DNA of 64,000 nucleotides from Sphingomonas sp. J315. Lineage in GTDB: Bacteria > Pseudomonadota > Alphaproteobacteria > Sphingomonadales > Sphingomonadaceae. The DNA lies in NCBI RefSeq assembly GCF_024666595.1, contig NZ_CP088296.1, forward strand, positions 2,046,001 to 2,110,000, read 5' to 3'. The translations under genes were made by a program, and so were the position numbers. Of this stretch, positions 26,965 to 36,369 are shown piece after piece (position 1 is the first letter of the stretch; each line of letters opens with the position of its first letter). Under the pieces are notes generated by a model. That model was not told the origin of the DNA, made no database searches, and saw nothing but the letters and a program-made list of their open reading frames with translations.

Positions 26965-27875
26965 CCCAATTCCACCGAATAGATCTCGTCAGGACGCCAG
27001 GCGAGGCCGAGCACCATCTGGAGCGCGACCAGCAGCACCATCACGCCGAGCGCGAGCCGCAGATATTCCGGGCGTGCGCGGGCGGCGAAGCGCGCGCCGA
27101 GTTGTGCGCCGATCACCGACCCGAGCAGCAGCAGCGCCGCCAGCACGATATCGACCGCCTTGGTCGTCATCGAATGGACCATTGTCGCCGCAGCGCTGAC
27201 GAACAGGATCTGGAACAGCGACGTGCCGACCACGACCTGCGCGGGCATGCCGAGCAGATAGAGCATCGCCGGAATCAGGATGAACCCGCCGCCGACGCCG
27301 AGCAGCATCGTCAGGATCCCGGTCGCGAATCCCAGCAGCAACGGCGCGAACGGCGAGATGTACAGGCCCGATCTGTAGAAGCGCCAGCGCAACGGCAACG
27401 CGGCGACCATCGGATGATGCCGCCGACGCTTGGCTCGTGCCACTGTTCCGGTTCGCGCGGTGCGGATCGCGCCGAGCGATTCGGACAGCATCAGCCAGCC
27501 GATCGACCCCAGCATCACGACATAGAGCAGCGCGATCACGGTATCGATCTGCCCGCTCGCCTGGAGCAGGCGGAACAGCAATGCCCCAGCCCCCGACCCC
27601 AGCACGCCCCCACCGATCAGCACCCAGGCCATGTGCAGATCGACGCCGTTGCGGCGGAAATGGGCGAACACGCCCGATACGCTCGCTCCGGTTACCTGGC
27701 TCGCCGCCGATGCCGCCGCGACGGTGGGCGGGATGCCATAGACGATCAGCAACGGCGTGGTCAGGAACCCGCCGCCGACCCCGAACATCCCCGACAGCAG
27801 TCCGACGCCCAGCCCCAGCACCACGATGACGAGCGCGTTGACCGAGAGGTTGGCGATGGGGAGATAGAGGTCCAT
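26961..27875 (-). CDS. sulfite exporter TauE/SafE family permease
   Basis: A 304-residue integral membrane protein with about eight helices in two repeated halves. Each half has a glycine-rich signature: GLGVGLLSGMFGVGGGFL near residue 22 and GFATGILTMLLGVGGGFI near 180. TauE/SafE permeases move sulfur oxyanions or organosulfonates, but the substrate cannot be decided here. Translation is coupled to the TIGR02186 protein downstream. Confidence 0.9.
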   Translation of the reverse strand: MDLYLPIANLSVNALVIVVLGLGVGLLSGMFGVGGGFLTTPLLIVYGIPPTVAAASAASQVTGASVSGVFAHFRRNGVDLHMAWVLIGGGVLGSGAGALLFRLLQASGQIDTVIALLYVVMLGSIGWLMLSESLGAIRTARTGTVARAKRRRHHPMVAALPLRWRFYRSGLYISPFAPLLLGFATGILTMLLGVGGGFILIPAMLYLLGMPAQVVVGTSLFQILFVSAAATMVHSMTTKAVDIVLAALLLLGSVIGAQLGARFAARARPEYLRLALGVMVLLVALQMVLGLAWRPDEIYSVELG

Positions 27876-27924
27876 GCGGGTTTCTGCCTAGCCGTTCGTG
27901 CGCTCAGGCGGAAGGCGAAGGGGA

Positions 27925-28950
27925 TCAGAAATCCGCCCCAAGCGTGAGCGCCGGTCCCGATCCCGGTCGGGCATCGCCGCCGATCCGCTCGCGCCAGTCC
28001 ACGGCGATGCGCAGCGTCTGGCCCGATATGGGCAGGGTGGTGACCGCGCTGGGGCCGATATCGATCCGCGCCGCGTCGCGCTGTGCCGCGCCCCATGCAC
28101 CCGCGCCGACCGCCAATTGGGCCTGGCCCGTCGCCGCGACGGTGCGCGTGATCCGCAGCGCGCCGTCGGCAAAGGGCTCGATCTGTCCGCGCGCGACTGC
28201 GCCGGCCTGGCCATAGGCTTCGAGTTCGAACGCGAAGGGCAGATCGCCGCTTACCCCCCCGACCGCAGCGACCGCCGGGCCGGATCGGCCATGATCCAGC
28301 GCGATGCGCTGTTCGGCGAGGAAGCGCATCGGCGCCCGCCACGGCCGCCATTCGATCCCCAGCGCGAGTTCGCGTCCCGTCCCCGCCATCGGCGCGCTGG
28401 CACGGGCGTAGAGCGCCAGCCGCCCGCGCCGGTCGATCGCGCGCGCAACCCGCACCCCGGCCTGATCGCCGCCGAGCATGGCCCCGCCGGCGGGACCGCC
28501 CCGGCGGGTGACCAGCCACGCGCTCGCCTGCCAGCGGTTGGGCACGGCGCGCGAGGCGAGCATCGCGGGTGGGGCCGGGATGCGCGGCAGCGGCCGGGCG
28601 TCGGGCGCGCGCTCCTGCTCGGCGCCAAAGGCGACCAGGTTGAGCAGCGCCATGCTGGCCATCGGCGGCGGCACCGCTATGGCGGGCGGCGCGGCATGGC
28701 GTGCCGGTGCGGCACCCGTGCGGAGGATGGGGCGCATCACCGCGATGCGCGGCTGGGGCGTCACGTCGACTGGCACCGGTTCCGGTGCTGCAGCCTGTGC
28801 GAGACGCAACGGCATCGCCGCCTCAATCGCCTCGGGCAGCGTCGCGTTCTCTGGCCAGAGGAGAATGACGCGCATCGCAACCCATCCGACCGCGACCATC
28901 GCCACGAAGCGCAGCGGGCGGCCCCTCCCGGTAGCCTCGACCCCAATCAC
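27925..28950 (-). CDS. NfrA C-terminal-like protein, partner of NfrB-like glycosyltransferase
   Basis: A 341-residue protein starting with GTG inside the stop of the glycosyltransferase gene (GTGA). It has a hydrophobic segment near residue 13 (FVAMVAVGWVAMRVILLW), a proline/alanine-rich linker, and a beta-rich C-terminal half (ELALGIEWRPWRAPMRFLAEQR, then AFELEAYGQAGAVARG) that resembles the NfrA C-terminal domain. In E. coli, NfrA and NfrB make an exopolysaccharide that phage N4 uses. A full NfrA with TPR repeats is missing here. The assignment rests on weak resemblance plus context. Confidence 0.6.
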   Translation of the reverse strand: MIGVEATGRGRPLRFVAMVAVGWVAMRVILLWPENATLPEAIEAAMPLRLAQAAAPEPVPVDVTPQPRIAVMRPILRTGAAPARHAAPPAIAVPPPMASMALLNLVAFGAEQERAPDARPLPRIPAPPAMLASRAVPNRWQASAWLVTRRGGPAGGAMLGGDQAGVRVARAIDRRGRLALYARASAPMAGTGRELALGIEWRPWRAPMRFLAEQRIALDHGRSGPAVAAVGGVSGDLPFAFELEAYGQAGAVARGQIEPFADGALRITRTVAATGQAQLAVGAGAWGAAQRDAARIDIGPSAVTTLPISGQTLRIAVDWRERIGGDARPGSGPALTLGADF

Positions 28951-30322
28951 GCGGCTTCCTCGCCCGGTTCGGGAAAGTGGTGCGCAGTCTTGTCCCACCG
29001 GGCAGCATCGCCGCGCAGCGTCGGCCAATAGATCGCGACCGCGCGCCGTGCGGCGAGCAGCGCGATCAGGTTCGCGACCAGCACGCGCGGCACCGCGAGC
29101 GCGGCCTGAATGGGGCCATGCGCCGCGCCGGTGAACGCGACCCGCATCGCCACGCGCCAGCCGAGCAGCGCCGCGTTGATCGCCAGCAGCCAGGCGACAG
29201 GCCCATCCGGCACAGGAATCGCGCTGCCCGCCAGCCAATGGCCAATCAGCGACAGGCCCCATGCGACAAGCGCGAGATAGGCGATGGCGAGCACCGGAAT
29301 TGCGAGCGTCGCCCGGCGGTCGCGCATCCGCATCCAATGTTCGCCGAGCGATCCGCCGCGCTGCCACCCGACCCGGTCCCATCCGGCGAGCGCGATGCCG
29401 GTCAGCCAGCGCGCCTTTTGCCGCACCGCTGCGGGCAATTCGGCGGGGAAATAGGCGCGCACCGCGATCAGCCCGCCCGCCGCGTCGCGCGCGCGGACGA
29501 AGCGGGTGCGCCCGCCCAGCGCCGCGACAGCGAGGCCCAGCTCATAATCCTCGGTCAGGCTGGCGGCGTCGAATGGCTGGCCACCCCGGCTGTCGGCGAT
29601 GCGGCCCAGCATCTCGCGCCGGATCGCGCAGCCGACCCCGGCAAACGGAATCGCCGCGCCCAGCAACTCGCGCACAATCAGATTCTTGCCATGGCTCTCG
29701 GCAAACTCGTCGAGATAATGGCCGGCGACGAGCGGCGAGCGCGCATCGGCGAGCGGCCGGACCGGCAGCTGTACCGCGTCATGGTCGCGCAGCCAGGTGG
29801 CGAACAGCGGCAGTTCGAGCGGGTGGACCAGATCCTCGGCGTCGTGCAGCACCACCGCCGCGAAGCGGTCCCCGCCGCTTCGTCGCGCAGCAGCGCGCGC
29901 CACATGGCGTTGAGACAGTCCGCCTTGGTCGACGGACCGCGCGCGGGGCCGACAACCAGCTTCACCCGCCGATCGGTCAGCGCGACATCTGCAACCCGCA
30001 CGATGGTTTTCAGGTCATTGGGGTAGGTGCCGACATAGATGCGATAATTGCCCTCGCCGTAACGCGAGAGCGTCGCGCGCAGCATCGGTCCGATGACTGT
30101 CGCCTCATCCCATGCAGGAACGAACAGCGCCATCGGCGGTGGGGTTAGGGGAAGTCGTCGCGGCCTCGCGCGCCGCATCAGATCGCGCAGCCGCGCCACG
30201 CCATAGGCCAAGTCGACCAGCAGATCGTCGATCCCGCCGATCAGGAAGCCGATCGCCGCGAACAGCATCGCCTCGCGCGCGATGGTGTCGATAACGAACA
30301 GGATCGCCGCGCTCGCTTCCAA
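28947..30322 (-). pseudogene. NfrB-like glycosyltransferase, one frameshift
   Basis: A membrane-bound family 2 glycosyltransferase resembling the N-terminal part of phage N4 adsorption protein NfrB. The first frame (TTG start at 30322) has an N-terminal helix (MLFAAIGFLIGGIDDLLVD) and PPMALFVPAWDEATVIGPML near residue 63, ending the reading at LLRDEAA. The second frame continues with FAAVVLHDAEDLVHPLEL (acidic metal site), DAASLTEDYELGLAVAA and QKARWLTGIALAGWDR (Q-x3-RW). Three or four C-terminal helices follow. One missing base in the C4 run at 29870-29873 explains the break. NfrB's extra C-terminal domain is absent. It is translationally coupled to the NfrA-C-like gene. Confidence 0.82.
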
Positions 30323-30412
30323 CCCGACTCCCCCGATTCGGACGCGACACTCTCCGATTCTGGATCGGCGGGGATCAAGGGAATAGTTCTAACCGGCTGT
30401 GCGGATGGGTTA

Positions 30413-30493
30413 CGGCACCGGCCCGCTCCCCCACCCGACCACCCACAAGGTATCTTCGATGGGTGGTCGGGTGGGGGACGGGCCGGGGCCCGC
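30413..30493. repeat. palindromic repeat family B, copy 2
   Basis: An 81-bp inverted repeat with arms CGGCACCGGCCCG and CACCCGACCACCCA and their complements. It differs from copies 1 and 3 by compensatory changes (GACC/GGTC in place of GGCC), which keep the stem paired. It lies between the glycosyltransferase start and the rpoZ terminator. Confidence 0.8.
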
Positions 30494-30505
30494 CCCCCAA
30501 CAACG

Positions 30506-30538
30506 AAAAGGCCGCCGCCCGATGGGGCAGCGGCCTTT
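30506..30538 (-). terminator. rpoZ: intrinsic terminator of rpoZ
   Basis: A stem with arms AAAGGCCGC and GCGGCCTTT closes around a C/G-rich loop 25 bases after the rpoZ stop. On the minus strand the second arm ends in a short U-rich tail. This is the clearest intrinsic terminator in the window. Confidence 0.75.
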
Positions 30539-30562
30539 CGTCAGGCAGCGATAGCGGCGGGA

Positions 30563-30907
30563 TCAGCCGTCGTAATCGGCACCCAGATTCTGGTTGCGCG
30601 GCGGCGCAGCGGCGGTGAGGCGCAGCGCTTCTGCCGATGCGGCGAGGCTGCCGACGTCATCGGGCGCTTCCTCGTCGTCGATCTGCACGCGCTGCAGGCT
30701 TCCGACCAGCGATTCCTCGAGATTGTCGGGACGCACGGTCTCTTCGGCGATCTCGCGCAGTGCGACGACCGGGTTCTTGTCGCGATCGCGATCGATGGTC
30801 AGCTCCGCGCCGCCCGAAATCTGGCGCGCACGCTGGGCCGCGAGCAGCACGAGATCGAAACGGTTGGAGACCTTGTCGACGCAATCCTCGACAGTGACGC
30901 GCGCCAT
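30563..30907 (-). CDS. rpoZ: DNA-directed RNA polymerase subunit omega
   Basis: The small omega subunit assists assembly of RNA polymerase and, with beta-prime, forms a ppGpp site. The 114-residue protein starts [29 protein letters not shown] (first part at residues 1-20), with the conserved [13 protein letters not shown] near residue 45. The C-terminal acidic/alanine-rich tail is longer than in E. coli, as usual for alphaproteobacteria. The ATG at 30907 was chosen from the conserved MARVTVEDC start. Confidence 0.96.
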   Translation of the reverse strand: MARVTVEDCVDKVSNRFDLVLLAAQRARQISGGAELTIDRDRDKNPVVALREIAEETVRPDNLEESLVGSLQRVQIDDEEAPDDVGSLAASAEALRLTAAAPPRNQNLGADYDG

Positions 30908-31031
30908 GGAACGCTTCCTTTGGGCAGAGATACAGGAAAGGGGGGCCATCTAGTTGGTGTCCTCCGCCGAGTCAAGGAAATCGCCCGATGCCCGGCGGGG
31001 CTGGCGCAGTCGGGACAAAGGGTGCAATCCC

Positions 31032-32261
31032 ATGAGGATGGAGCCGGCCCCCGATCCCTCGCCCGCCATTGCCACCGGCCTGCCGCCCGAACCGCCGCCC
31101 CAGCCGGTCTTTGCGATCGCGGGCAGTCGGCTGCAACTGCTCGACACCGGGCCGCGCCGACTCGACGCGCTGCTCGGGCTGATCGCGGGCGCGCGGCATT
31201 CGCTGCGTCTGCTCTATTACATCTACACCGACGATACGGTGGGGGAGCAGATGCGCGACGCGCTGGTCGCGGCCGTCGCGCGCGGGGTCGAGGTGACGCT
31301 GATCGTCGACGGGTTGGGCAGCGATCCGGCCTATGACACCGACTTCTTCGCACCGCTCCGCGATGCGGGCGGGCGGGTGTGCTTCTTCGTACCGCGGCTG
31401 GGGCGGCGCTATCTGTTGCGCAACCACCAGAAGATCGCGCTGGCCGATGGCGAGAGCGGCGATACCGCGCGAATCATCATCGGCGGGTTCAACATCCAGG
31501 ACGATTATTTCGGCGCGCCGGGCAGCGACGGATGGCGCGACCTGGGGCTGCTGGTCGAGGGGCCGGCCGCGGCGCGGCTGACCGGCTATTTCGACGCGCT
31601 ATGGCGCTGGACAGTGCGACCGCGCGCGCCGATGCGGGTGCTGCGCCGTGCGCTCAAGCAGTGGAGCGAGCCGGAGGGACAATTGCGCTGGCTGCTCGGC
31701 GGACCGACGCGGCGCCTGTCGCCTTGGGCACGCGCGGTGCGCCGCGACATGAAGGGCGCGCGCACGATCGACATCCTCGCCGCCTATTTCTTCCCGAGTC
31801 CCGCAATGTTGCTGCGCCTCGGTCGCGCGGCGCGGCGGGGCGGGGAGGTGCGGGTCGTGGTGCCGTCGATCACCGACAATCATCTGACGCTGCACGCCGC
31901 GCGCTTCACCTATCGCGGGCTGTTGCGGCGCGGCGTTCGGGTGTTCGAATATCTGCCGACCAAGTTGCACACCAAATTGTTCGTGATCGACGACAAGGTG
32001 CAGATCGGATCGGCCAATTTCGACATGCGCAGCCTGTTTCTGAACCTCGAGGTGATGCTGCGGATCGAGGATCCGGGGTTCGCGCATCACGTCCGCGCCT
32101 ATGTCGATGCGGAGGTCGCCCGCTCGCTGGAGGTAACGCGGGAACTGCATCGCGCGCGCACCGGCTGGTGGACGCGGATCATGCAGGCGGCGGTCTATTT
32201 CGTGGTCGGCGTGCTCGATTATCGGGTAACCCGATCGCTCAACCTGACCCGCGAGGATTAG
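31032..32261 (+). CDS. phospholipase D-like/cardiolipin synthase-type protein
   Basis: A 409-residue member of the phospholipase D superfamily with two HKD sites. The first is degenerate in spacing, RNHQKIALADGESGDTA near residue 136; the second is LHTKLFVIDDKVQIGSANFD near 315. Two-HKD proteins of this kind condense phosphatidylglycerol to cardiolipin or transfer phosphatidyl groups. Typical N-terminal membrane helices of Cls are absent; a hydrophobic stretch near the C-terminus (IMQAAVYFVVGVLDYRV) may attach it to the membrane. A start at 31038 is also possible. It is divergent from rpoZ. Confidence 0.85.
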   Translation: MRMEPAPDPSPAIATGLPPEPPPQPVFAIAGSRLQLLDTGPRRLDALLGLIAGARHSLRLLYYIYTDDTVGEQMRDALVAAVARGVEVTLIVDGLGSDPAYDTDFFAPLRDAGGRVCFFVPRLGRRYLLRNHQKIALADGESGDTARIIIGGFNIQDDYFGAPGSDGWRDLGLLVEGPAAARLTGYFDALWRWTVRPRAPMRVLRRALKQWSEPEGQLRWLLGGPTRRLSPWARAVRRDMKGARTIDILAAYFFPSPAMLLRLGRAARRGGEVRVVVPSITDNHLTLHAARFTYRGLLRRGVRVFEYLPTKLHTKLFVIDDKVQIGSANFDMRSLFLNLEVMLRIEDPGFAHHVRAYVDAEVARSLEVTRELHRARTGWWTRIMQAAVYFVVGVLDYRVTRSLNLTRED

Positions 32262-32285
32262 CCCCGGACGTCGCGCGCCCGGGGC
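32261..32285. terminator. hairpin between convergent genes
   Basis: Arms GCCCCGG and CCGGGGC with an 11-base loop fill the gap between the stops of the phospholipase D-like gene and the small exported protein gene. It is probably a bidirectional terminator without a strong T-run. Confidence 0.4.
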
Positions 32286-32292
32286 CAAGCCA

Positions 32293-32607
32293 TCACTCCA
32301 CCGCAGCGAGATCCTTCTCGACCTTCGCGAGCACTTCCGGCGTCAGCTTGTCGGCGGCATAGGCCTTGAGCTGGTTGAGGCTCATGCCCTTGAACATTTC
32401 ATAGCTTTCATGCGTCGAAACGCCGGGCAGCGCGGCGTCGAACGCGGCCTTTGCTGCCGGATTGGCGACGATGTCCTGGATCGGGGTGTCGAGGTTGAAC
32501 TTGGCGGCGGTCGCTGCGGTCGCGGCGGGCGCGGCGGCGTCCTGCGCGAACGAAGCGGGGGCGAGCGGCAGGGCCGACAGCGCAACGGCAAGCAACAGGG
32601 TCTTCAT
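32293..32607 (-). CDS. small exported protein of unknown function
   Basis: A 104-residue protein with a clear signal peptide (LLLAVALSALPLAPASFAQ) and an alanine-rich mature part of about 80 residues. The motif TPIQDIVANPAAKAAFDAALPG at about 40-61 (core IQDIVANP) and a helical FKGMSLNQLKAYAADKLTPE near 72 recur in sphingomonad periplasmic proteins of unknown role. No cofactor or catalytic motif is visible. It is divergent from the DNA ligase gene. Confidence 0.7.
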   Translation of the reverse strand: MKTLLLAVALSALPLAPASFAQDAAAPAATAATAAKFNLDTPIQDIVANPAAKAAFDAALPGVSTHESYEMFKGMSLNQLKAYAADKLTPEVLAKVEKDLAAVE

Positions 32608-32748
32608 CTGGTAATCCCTCCCACGGCGCGCGCAGAATCGCGCACCGACCTTTCCGGTGGGTTGACGCTAGCGTGAAGCCGGGAGCTTCGCGAGTGGGAT
32701 TGGCGCGGCGCTGGCGGAACCGGTCGCATCGCGCCATGTTGAGCGCCC

Positions 32749-34328
32749 ATGCGCGCCTTTGCCGACCTGCTCGACCGGTTGATCTACACGCGATCGCGCA
32801 ATGCGAAGCTGCGGCTGATCGGCGCGTGGCTGCGCGAAACGCCCGACCCCGATCGCGGCTGGGGGCTGGCCGCGCTGACCGGCACGCTGGACCTGCCGGC
32901 GGTGAAACCCGCCGTGATCCGCGCGCTGGTGGGCGAGCGGGTCGATCCGGTGCTGTTTCGGCTCAGCCGCGATTTCGTCGGCGACACGGCGGAGACAGTT
33001 GCGCTGATCTGGCCCGAACCGCTGACACCACCGCCCGAGTCCGAACCGCTGACGCTCGGAGCGGTGGTTGACCGCCTTGCCAGCCTGTCGCGTTCGGACG
33101 CGCCCGCCGCGCTCGGCGCGATGCTCGACCGGCTGGCGGCGGACGAGCGCTATGCCCTGCTCAAGCTCGCCACCGGCGGCTTGCGGGTCGGGGTGTCGGC
33201 GCGGCTTGCCAAAACCGCGTTCGCCGAGGCGTTCGGGGTCGATGTCGAGGCGGTGGAGGAGGTGTGGCACGGCCTCACCCCGCCCTATGCCCCGCTGTTC
33301 GACTGGGGCGAGGGGCGCGGGCCACAGCCGACCACGACCGACGTCCCGGTGTTCCGCCCATTCATGCTCGCCCACCCGCTGGAGGAGACGCAGGTCGACC
33401 TTGCCGACTATGCAGCCGAATGGAAATGGGACGGCATCCGCGTCCAGATCGTCCACGTCGCGGGCGAGACGCGGCTCTACAGCCGTGCGGGCGACGACAT
33501 CACCGCCAGCTTCCCCGATGTGGCGAGCGCGTTCGCGACGCCGGGCGTGCTCGACGGCGAGTTGCTGGTGCGCGGCGAGGCGCAGGGGGGGTGAGGCAGG
33601 GAGCTTTAATGCGTTGCAGCAGCGCTTGGGACGGAAGGTCGTGTCGGCGAAGACGCTGGCGGAGTTTCCGGCGTTCGTGCGGCTGTACGACCTGTTGTTC
33701 GATGGCCTAGAGGATCTGCGCGAGTTGCCGTGGCATGCGCGGCGCGCCAGGCTGGAGGCATTCGCCGCGCCGCTCGACCCACAGCGGTTCGATGTCTCCG
33801 CGCTGATCGAAGCGGAGGATTTCGCCGCGCTCGAAGAATTGCGCGCCGGTGCGCGCGACGCGGCGATCGAGGGGGTGATGCTCAAGCGGCGCGATCTCCC
33901 CCTATGTCGCCGGGCGGCGCGTCGGGCTGTGGTACAAATGGAAACGCGACCCGCTCACCGCCGATTGCGTGCTGATGTATGCCCAGCGCGGCAGCGGCAA
34001 GCGCTCATCCTTCTATTCCGACTATACCTTCGGCGCATGGACCGATGGCGGCGAGCTGTTGCCGGTCGGCAAGGCCTATTTCGGGTTCACCGACGAAGAG
34101 CTGAAATGGCTCGACCGCTTCGTGCGCAACCACACCGTTGCGCGCTTCGGCCCTGTGCGTGAGGTGGAGAAGTCGTTGGTGCTGGAGGTCGCGTTCGATT
34201 CGATCCACGCATCCAAGCGGCACAAATCGGGCCTCGCGATGCGCTTCCCGCGGATCAGCCGCATCCGCACCGACAAACCCGCGCATGAGGCGGATACGAT
34301 CGCGGGGCTGGAGCGGCTGGCTACGTAG
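32749..34328 (+). pseudogene. cis-type ATP-dependent DNA ligase of the damage-response set, two frameshifts
   Basis: An ATP-dependent DNA ligase of the type linked to the MBL exonuclease, Lhr-like helicase and PdeM. The N-terminal helical domain is intact, as is the adenylation motif EWKWDGIRVQI (Lys near residue 226). The first break is one extra G in a seven-G run at 33585-33591, which creates a stop just after LVRGEAQGG. The next frame restores FNALQQRLGRK and EGVMLKRRD. A second extra base near 33896 shifts to the frame with LMYAQRGSGKRSS, YFGFTDEELKWLDRF and a normal C-terminus. The repaired length is about 525 residues. As read the gene is non-functional; two indels in otherwise conserved sequence suggest sequencing error. 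Its 3' end overlaps nadE by eight bases. Confidence 0.9.
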
Positions 34329-36369
34329 GCACGTTCGCCTCCAGCTCGTCGAGCCACGGCCTCGCCACGCCGTCCGACGGCGCGCGCCAGTCGCCGCGGG
34401 GGGAGAGCGCGCCGCCGGCCGACACCTTTGGCCCATTCGGGATCGCGCTGCGCTTGAACTGGCTCTGCGCGAAGAAGCGGATCAGGAATCTCTCCAGCCA
34501 GTGGCGGATCGTGGGCAGGTCATAGGCGACGCGCTGGTGCGGCGGCACGCCCAGCGGCCATTCGCCCGCATCGGCATCCTTCCACGCCTGCCATGCCAGA
34601 AACGCGATCTTCGACGGCGCGAGGCCGTGGCGCACGACATAATGGACGAAGAAATCGTTGAGCGCGTACGGACCGATCTTCGCCTCGGTGCTCTGCATCG
34701 CGCCGCTGGCGTCGGCGGGGACGAGTTCGGGCGAGATTTCCTGCGCCAGGATCGCGTCGAGCACCGCATCGGTCTCCGCGTCGAACTGGTTGGTCGCGAC
34801 GCACCAGCGGATCAGGAACTGGATCAGCGTCTTGGGGACGCCGGCATTGACGGCGTAGTGCGACATATGGTCGCCGACGCCATAGGTGCACCAGCCCAGC
34901 GCCAGCTCCGACAGGTCGCCAGTACCCAGCACGAACCCGCCGCGCTGATTGGCGAGGCGGAAGAGATAATCGGTGCGCAGCCCGGCCTGAACATTCTCGA
35001 AGGTGATGTCGTAGACCGGCTCGCCGTCCGCATAGGGATGGCCCATGTCGGTCAGCATTTGCCGCGCAGCCGGGCGGATATCGACCTCTTCGGCGGTGAT
35101 GCCCAGCGCCTTCATCAGCGCCCAGGCATTGCCCTTGCTCCTCTCGCCGGTGGCAAAGCCGGGCATGGTGAAGCCGAGAATGTCGCTGCGCGGTCGGCCC
35201 AGCCGGTCCATCGCCTTGGCCGCGACGATCAGCGCATGGGTCGAATCGAGCCCGCCCGAAATGCCGATGATGATCTTGCCATTGCCGGTCGCGACCATGC
35301 GCTTGCGCAGCCCCTCGACCTGGATGTTGAAGGCTTCGTAGCAATCCTCGTCGAGCTTTTCGGGCGCGTTGGGGACGAACGGAAAGCGGCGGATCGCGCG
35401 GTGGAGGCCGATATCGTCGAACCCCGGCTGATGCTCGAACGCGATGCGGCGAAAGCGCTGCTCGGGATGACCGGCGGCGGCGGCATTGTCGTTGAACGTG
35501 CCGAAGCGCATCCGCTCCTGCCGCAGCCGCGCGACATCGATATCGGCGGTGATCAGCTCGTCCTCGAGGTCGAACCGGCCCGATGCGGCGAGCAGTTCGC
35601 CCAGCTCATAGATCAGGCTCTGCCCGTCCCAGGCGAGGTCGGTGGTGCTCTCACCCGGCCCCGATGCGGAGAAGAGATAGGCCGATGCGGTGCGGCTGGA
35701 TTGCGCCGCGCACAGCAATGCCCGCTCGCGCGCCTTCCCGATGACGATGTTGCTGGCCGATAGGTTGCACAGGATTGTCGCGCCCGCCATCGCGCCGAAG
35801 GTGGAAGGGGGCAGCGGCCCCCAGAAATCCTCACAAATCTCGGCATGGAAGACGAAATCGGGCAGGTCGGCGGCGGCAAAGATCAGGTCGGTGCCGAATG
35901 GTGCGGTCTGGCCAGCAAGTTCGACCGTGCCCGACAGGCCGATGCCCGAAGCAAACCAGCGCTTCTCATAATATTCGCGGTAATTGGGGAAATAGCTTTT
36001 GGGCACCACGCCCAGCACCCGCCCGCGTGCGATGATCACCGCGCAATTATACAGCCGCCCGTTGCGTTCCAGCGCCGCGCCGACCAGCAGCACGGGTTTC
36101 AGCTTCGCGCTCGCCGCGATCAGCTCGTCCAGGCCCTGCGTCGTGGCGCGCAGCACCGCATCCTGCAGGTGCAGATCGTCGATCGCGTATCCGGTGATGC
36201 CAAGCTCGGGGAACAGCAGCAGGTCGGCACCCGCCGCATCGCCCTGTTTCGCCAGCGCGATGTGCGACGCGGTGTTCGCGGCGATATCGCCCGCGCTCGC
36301 GCTGGGTGTGCACGCGCCGACGCGCACCATTCCATGCGCGTGGATCGAGTGGAACCGGTGCTTTGCCAC
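34321..36369 (-). CDS. nadE: glutamine-dependent NAD+ synthase
   Basis: A 682-residue two-domain enzyme that amidates NaAD to NAD+ using ATP and ammonia from glutamine. The N-terminal nitrilase-type glutaminase domain has the Glu-Lys-Cys triad: LFPELGITGY (Glu55), VVPKSYFPNY (Lys124) and HAEICEDFWG (Cys179). The C-terminal synthetase domain has the ATP-pyrophosphatase loop GISGGLDST near 355. This long form is the one fed by glutamine. It starts at a GTG that overlaps the pncC stop (TAGTG), linking NAD synthesis with recycling. Confidence 0.95.
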   Translation of the reverse strand: MAKHRFHSIHAHGMVRVGACTPSASAGDIAANTASHIALAKQGDAAGADLLLFPELGITGYAIDDLHLQDAVLRATTQGLDELIAASAKLKPVLLVGAALERNGRLYNCAVIIARGRVLGVVPKSYFPNYREYYEKRWFASGIGLSGTVELAGQTAPFGTDLIFAAADLPDFVFHAEICEDFWGPLPPSTFGAMAGATILCNLSASNIVIGKARERALLCAAQSSRTASAYLFSASGPGESTTDLAWDGQSLIYELGELLAASGRFDLEDELITADIDVARLRQERMRFGTFNDNAAAAGHPEQRFRRIAFEHQPGFDDIGLHRAIRRFPFVPNAPEKLDEDCYEAFNIQVEGLRKRMVATGNGKIIIGISGGLDSTHALIVAAKAMDRLGRPRSDILGFTMPGFATGERSKGNAWALMKALGITAEEVDIRPAARQMLTDMGHPYADGEPVYDITFENVQAGLRTDYLFRLANQRGGFVLGTGDLSELALGWCTYGVGDHMSHYAVNAGVPKTLIQFLIRWCVATNQFDAETDAVLDAILAQEISPELVPADASGAMQSTEAKIGPYALNDFFVHYVVRHGLAPSKIAFLAWQAWKDADAGEWPLGVPPHQRVAYDLPTIRHWLERFLIRFFAQSQFKRSAIPNGPKVSAGGALSPRGDWRAPSDGVARPWLDELEANVPT

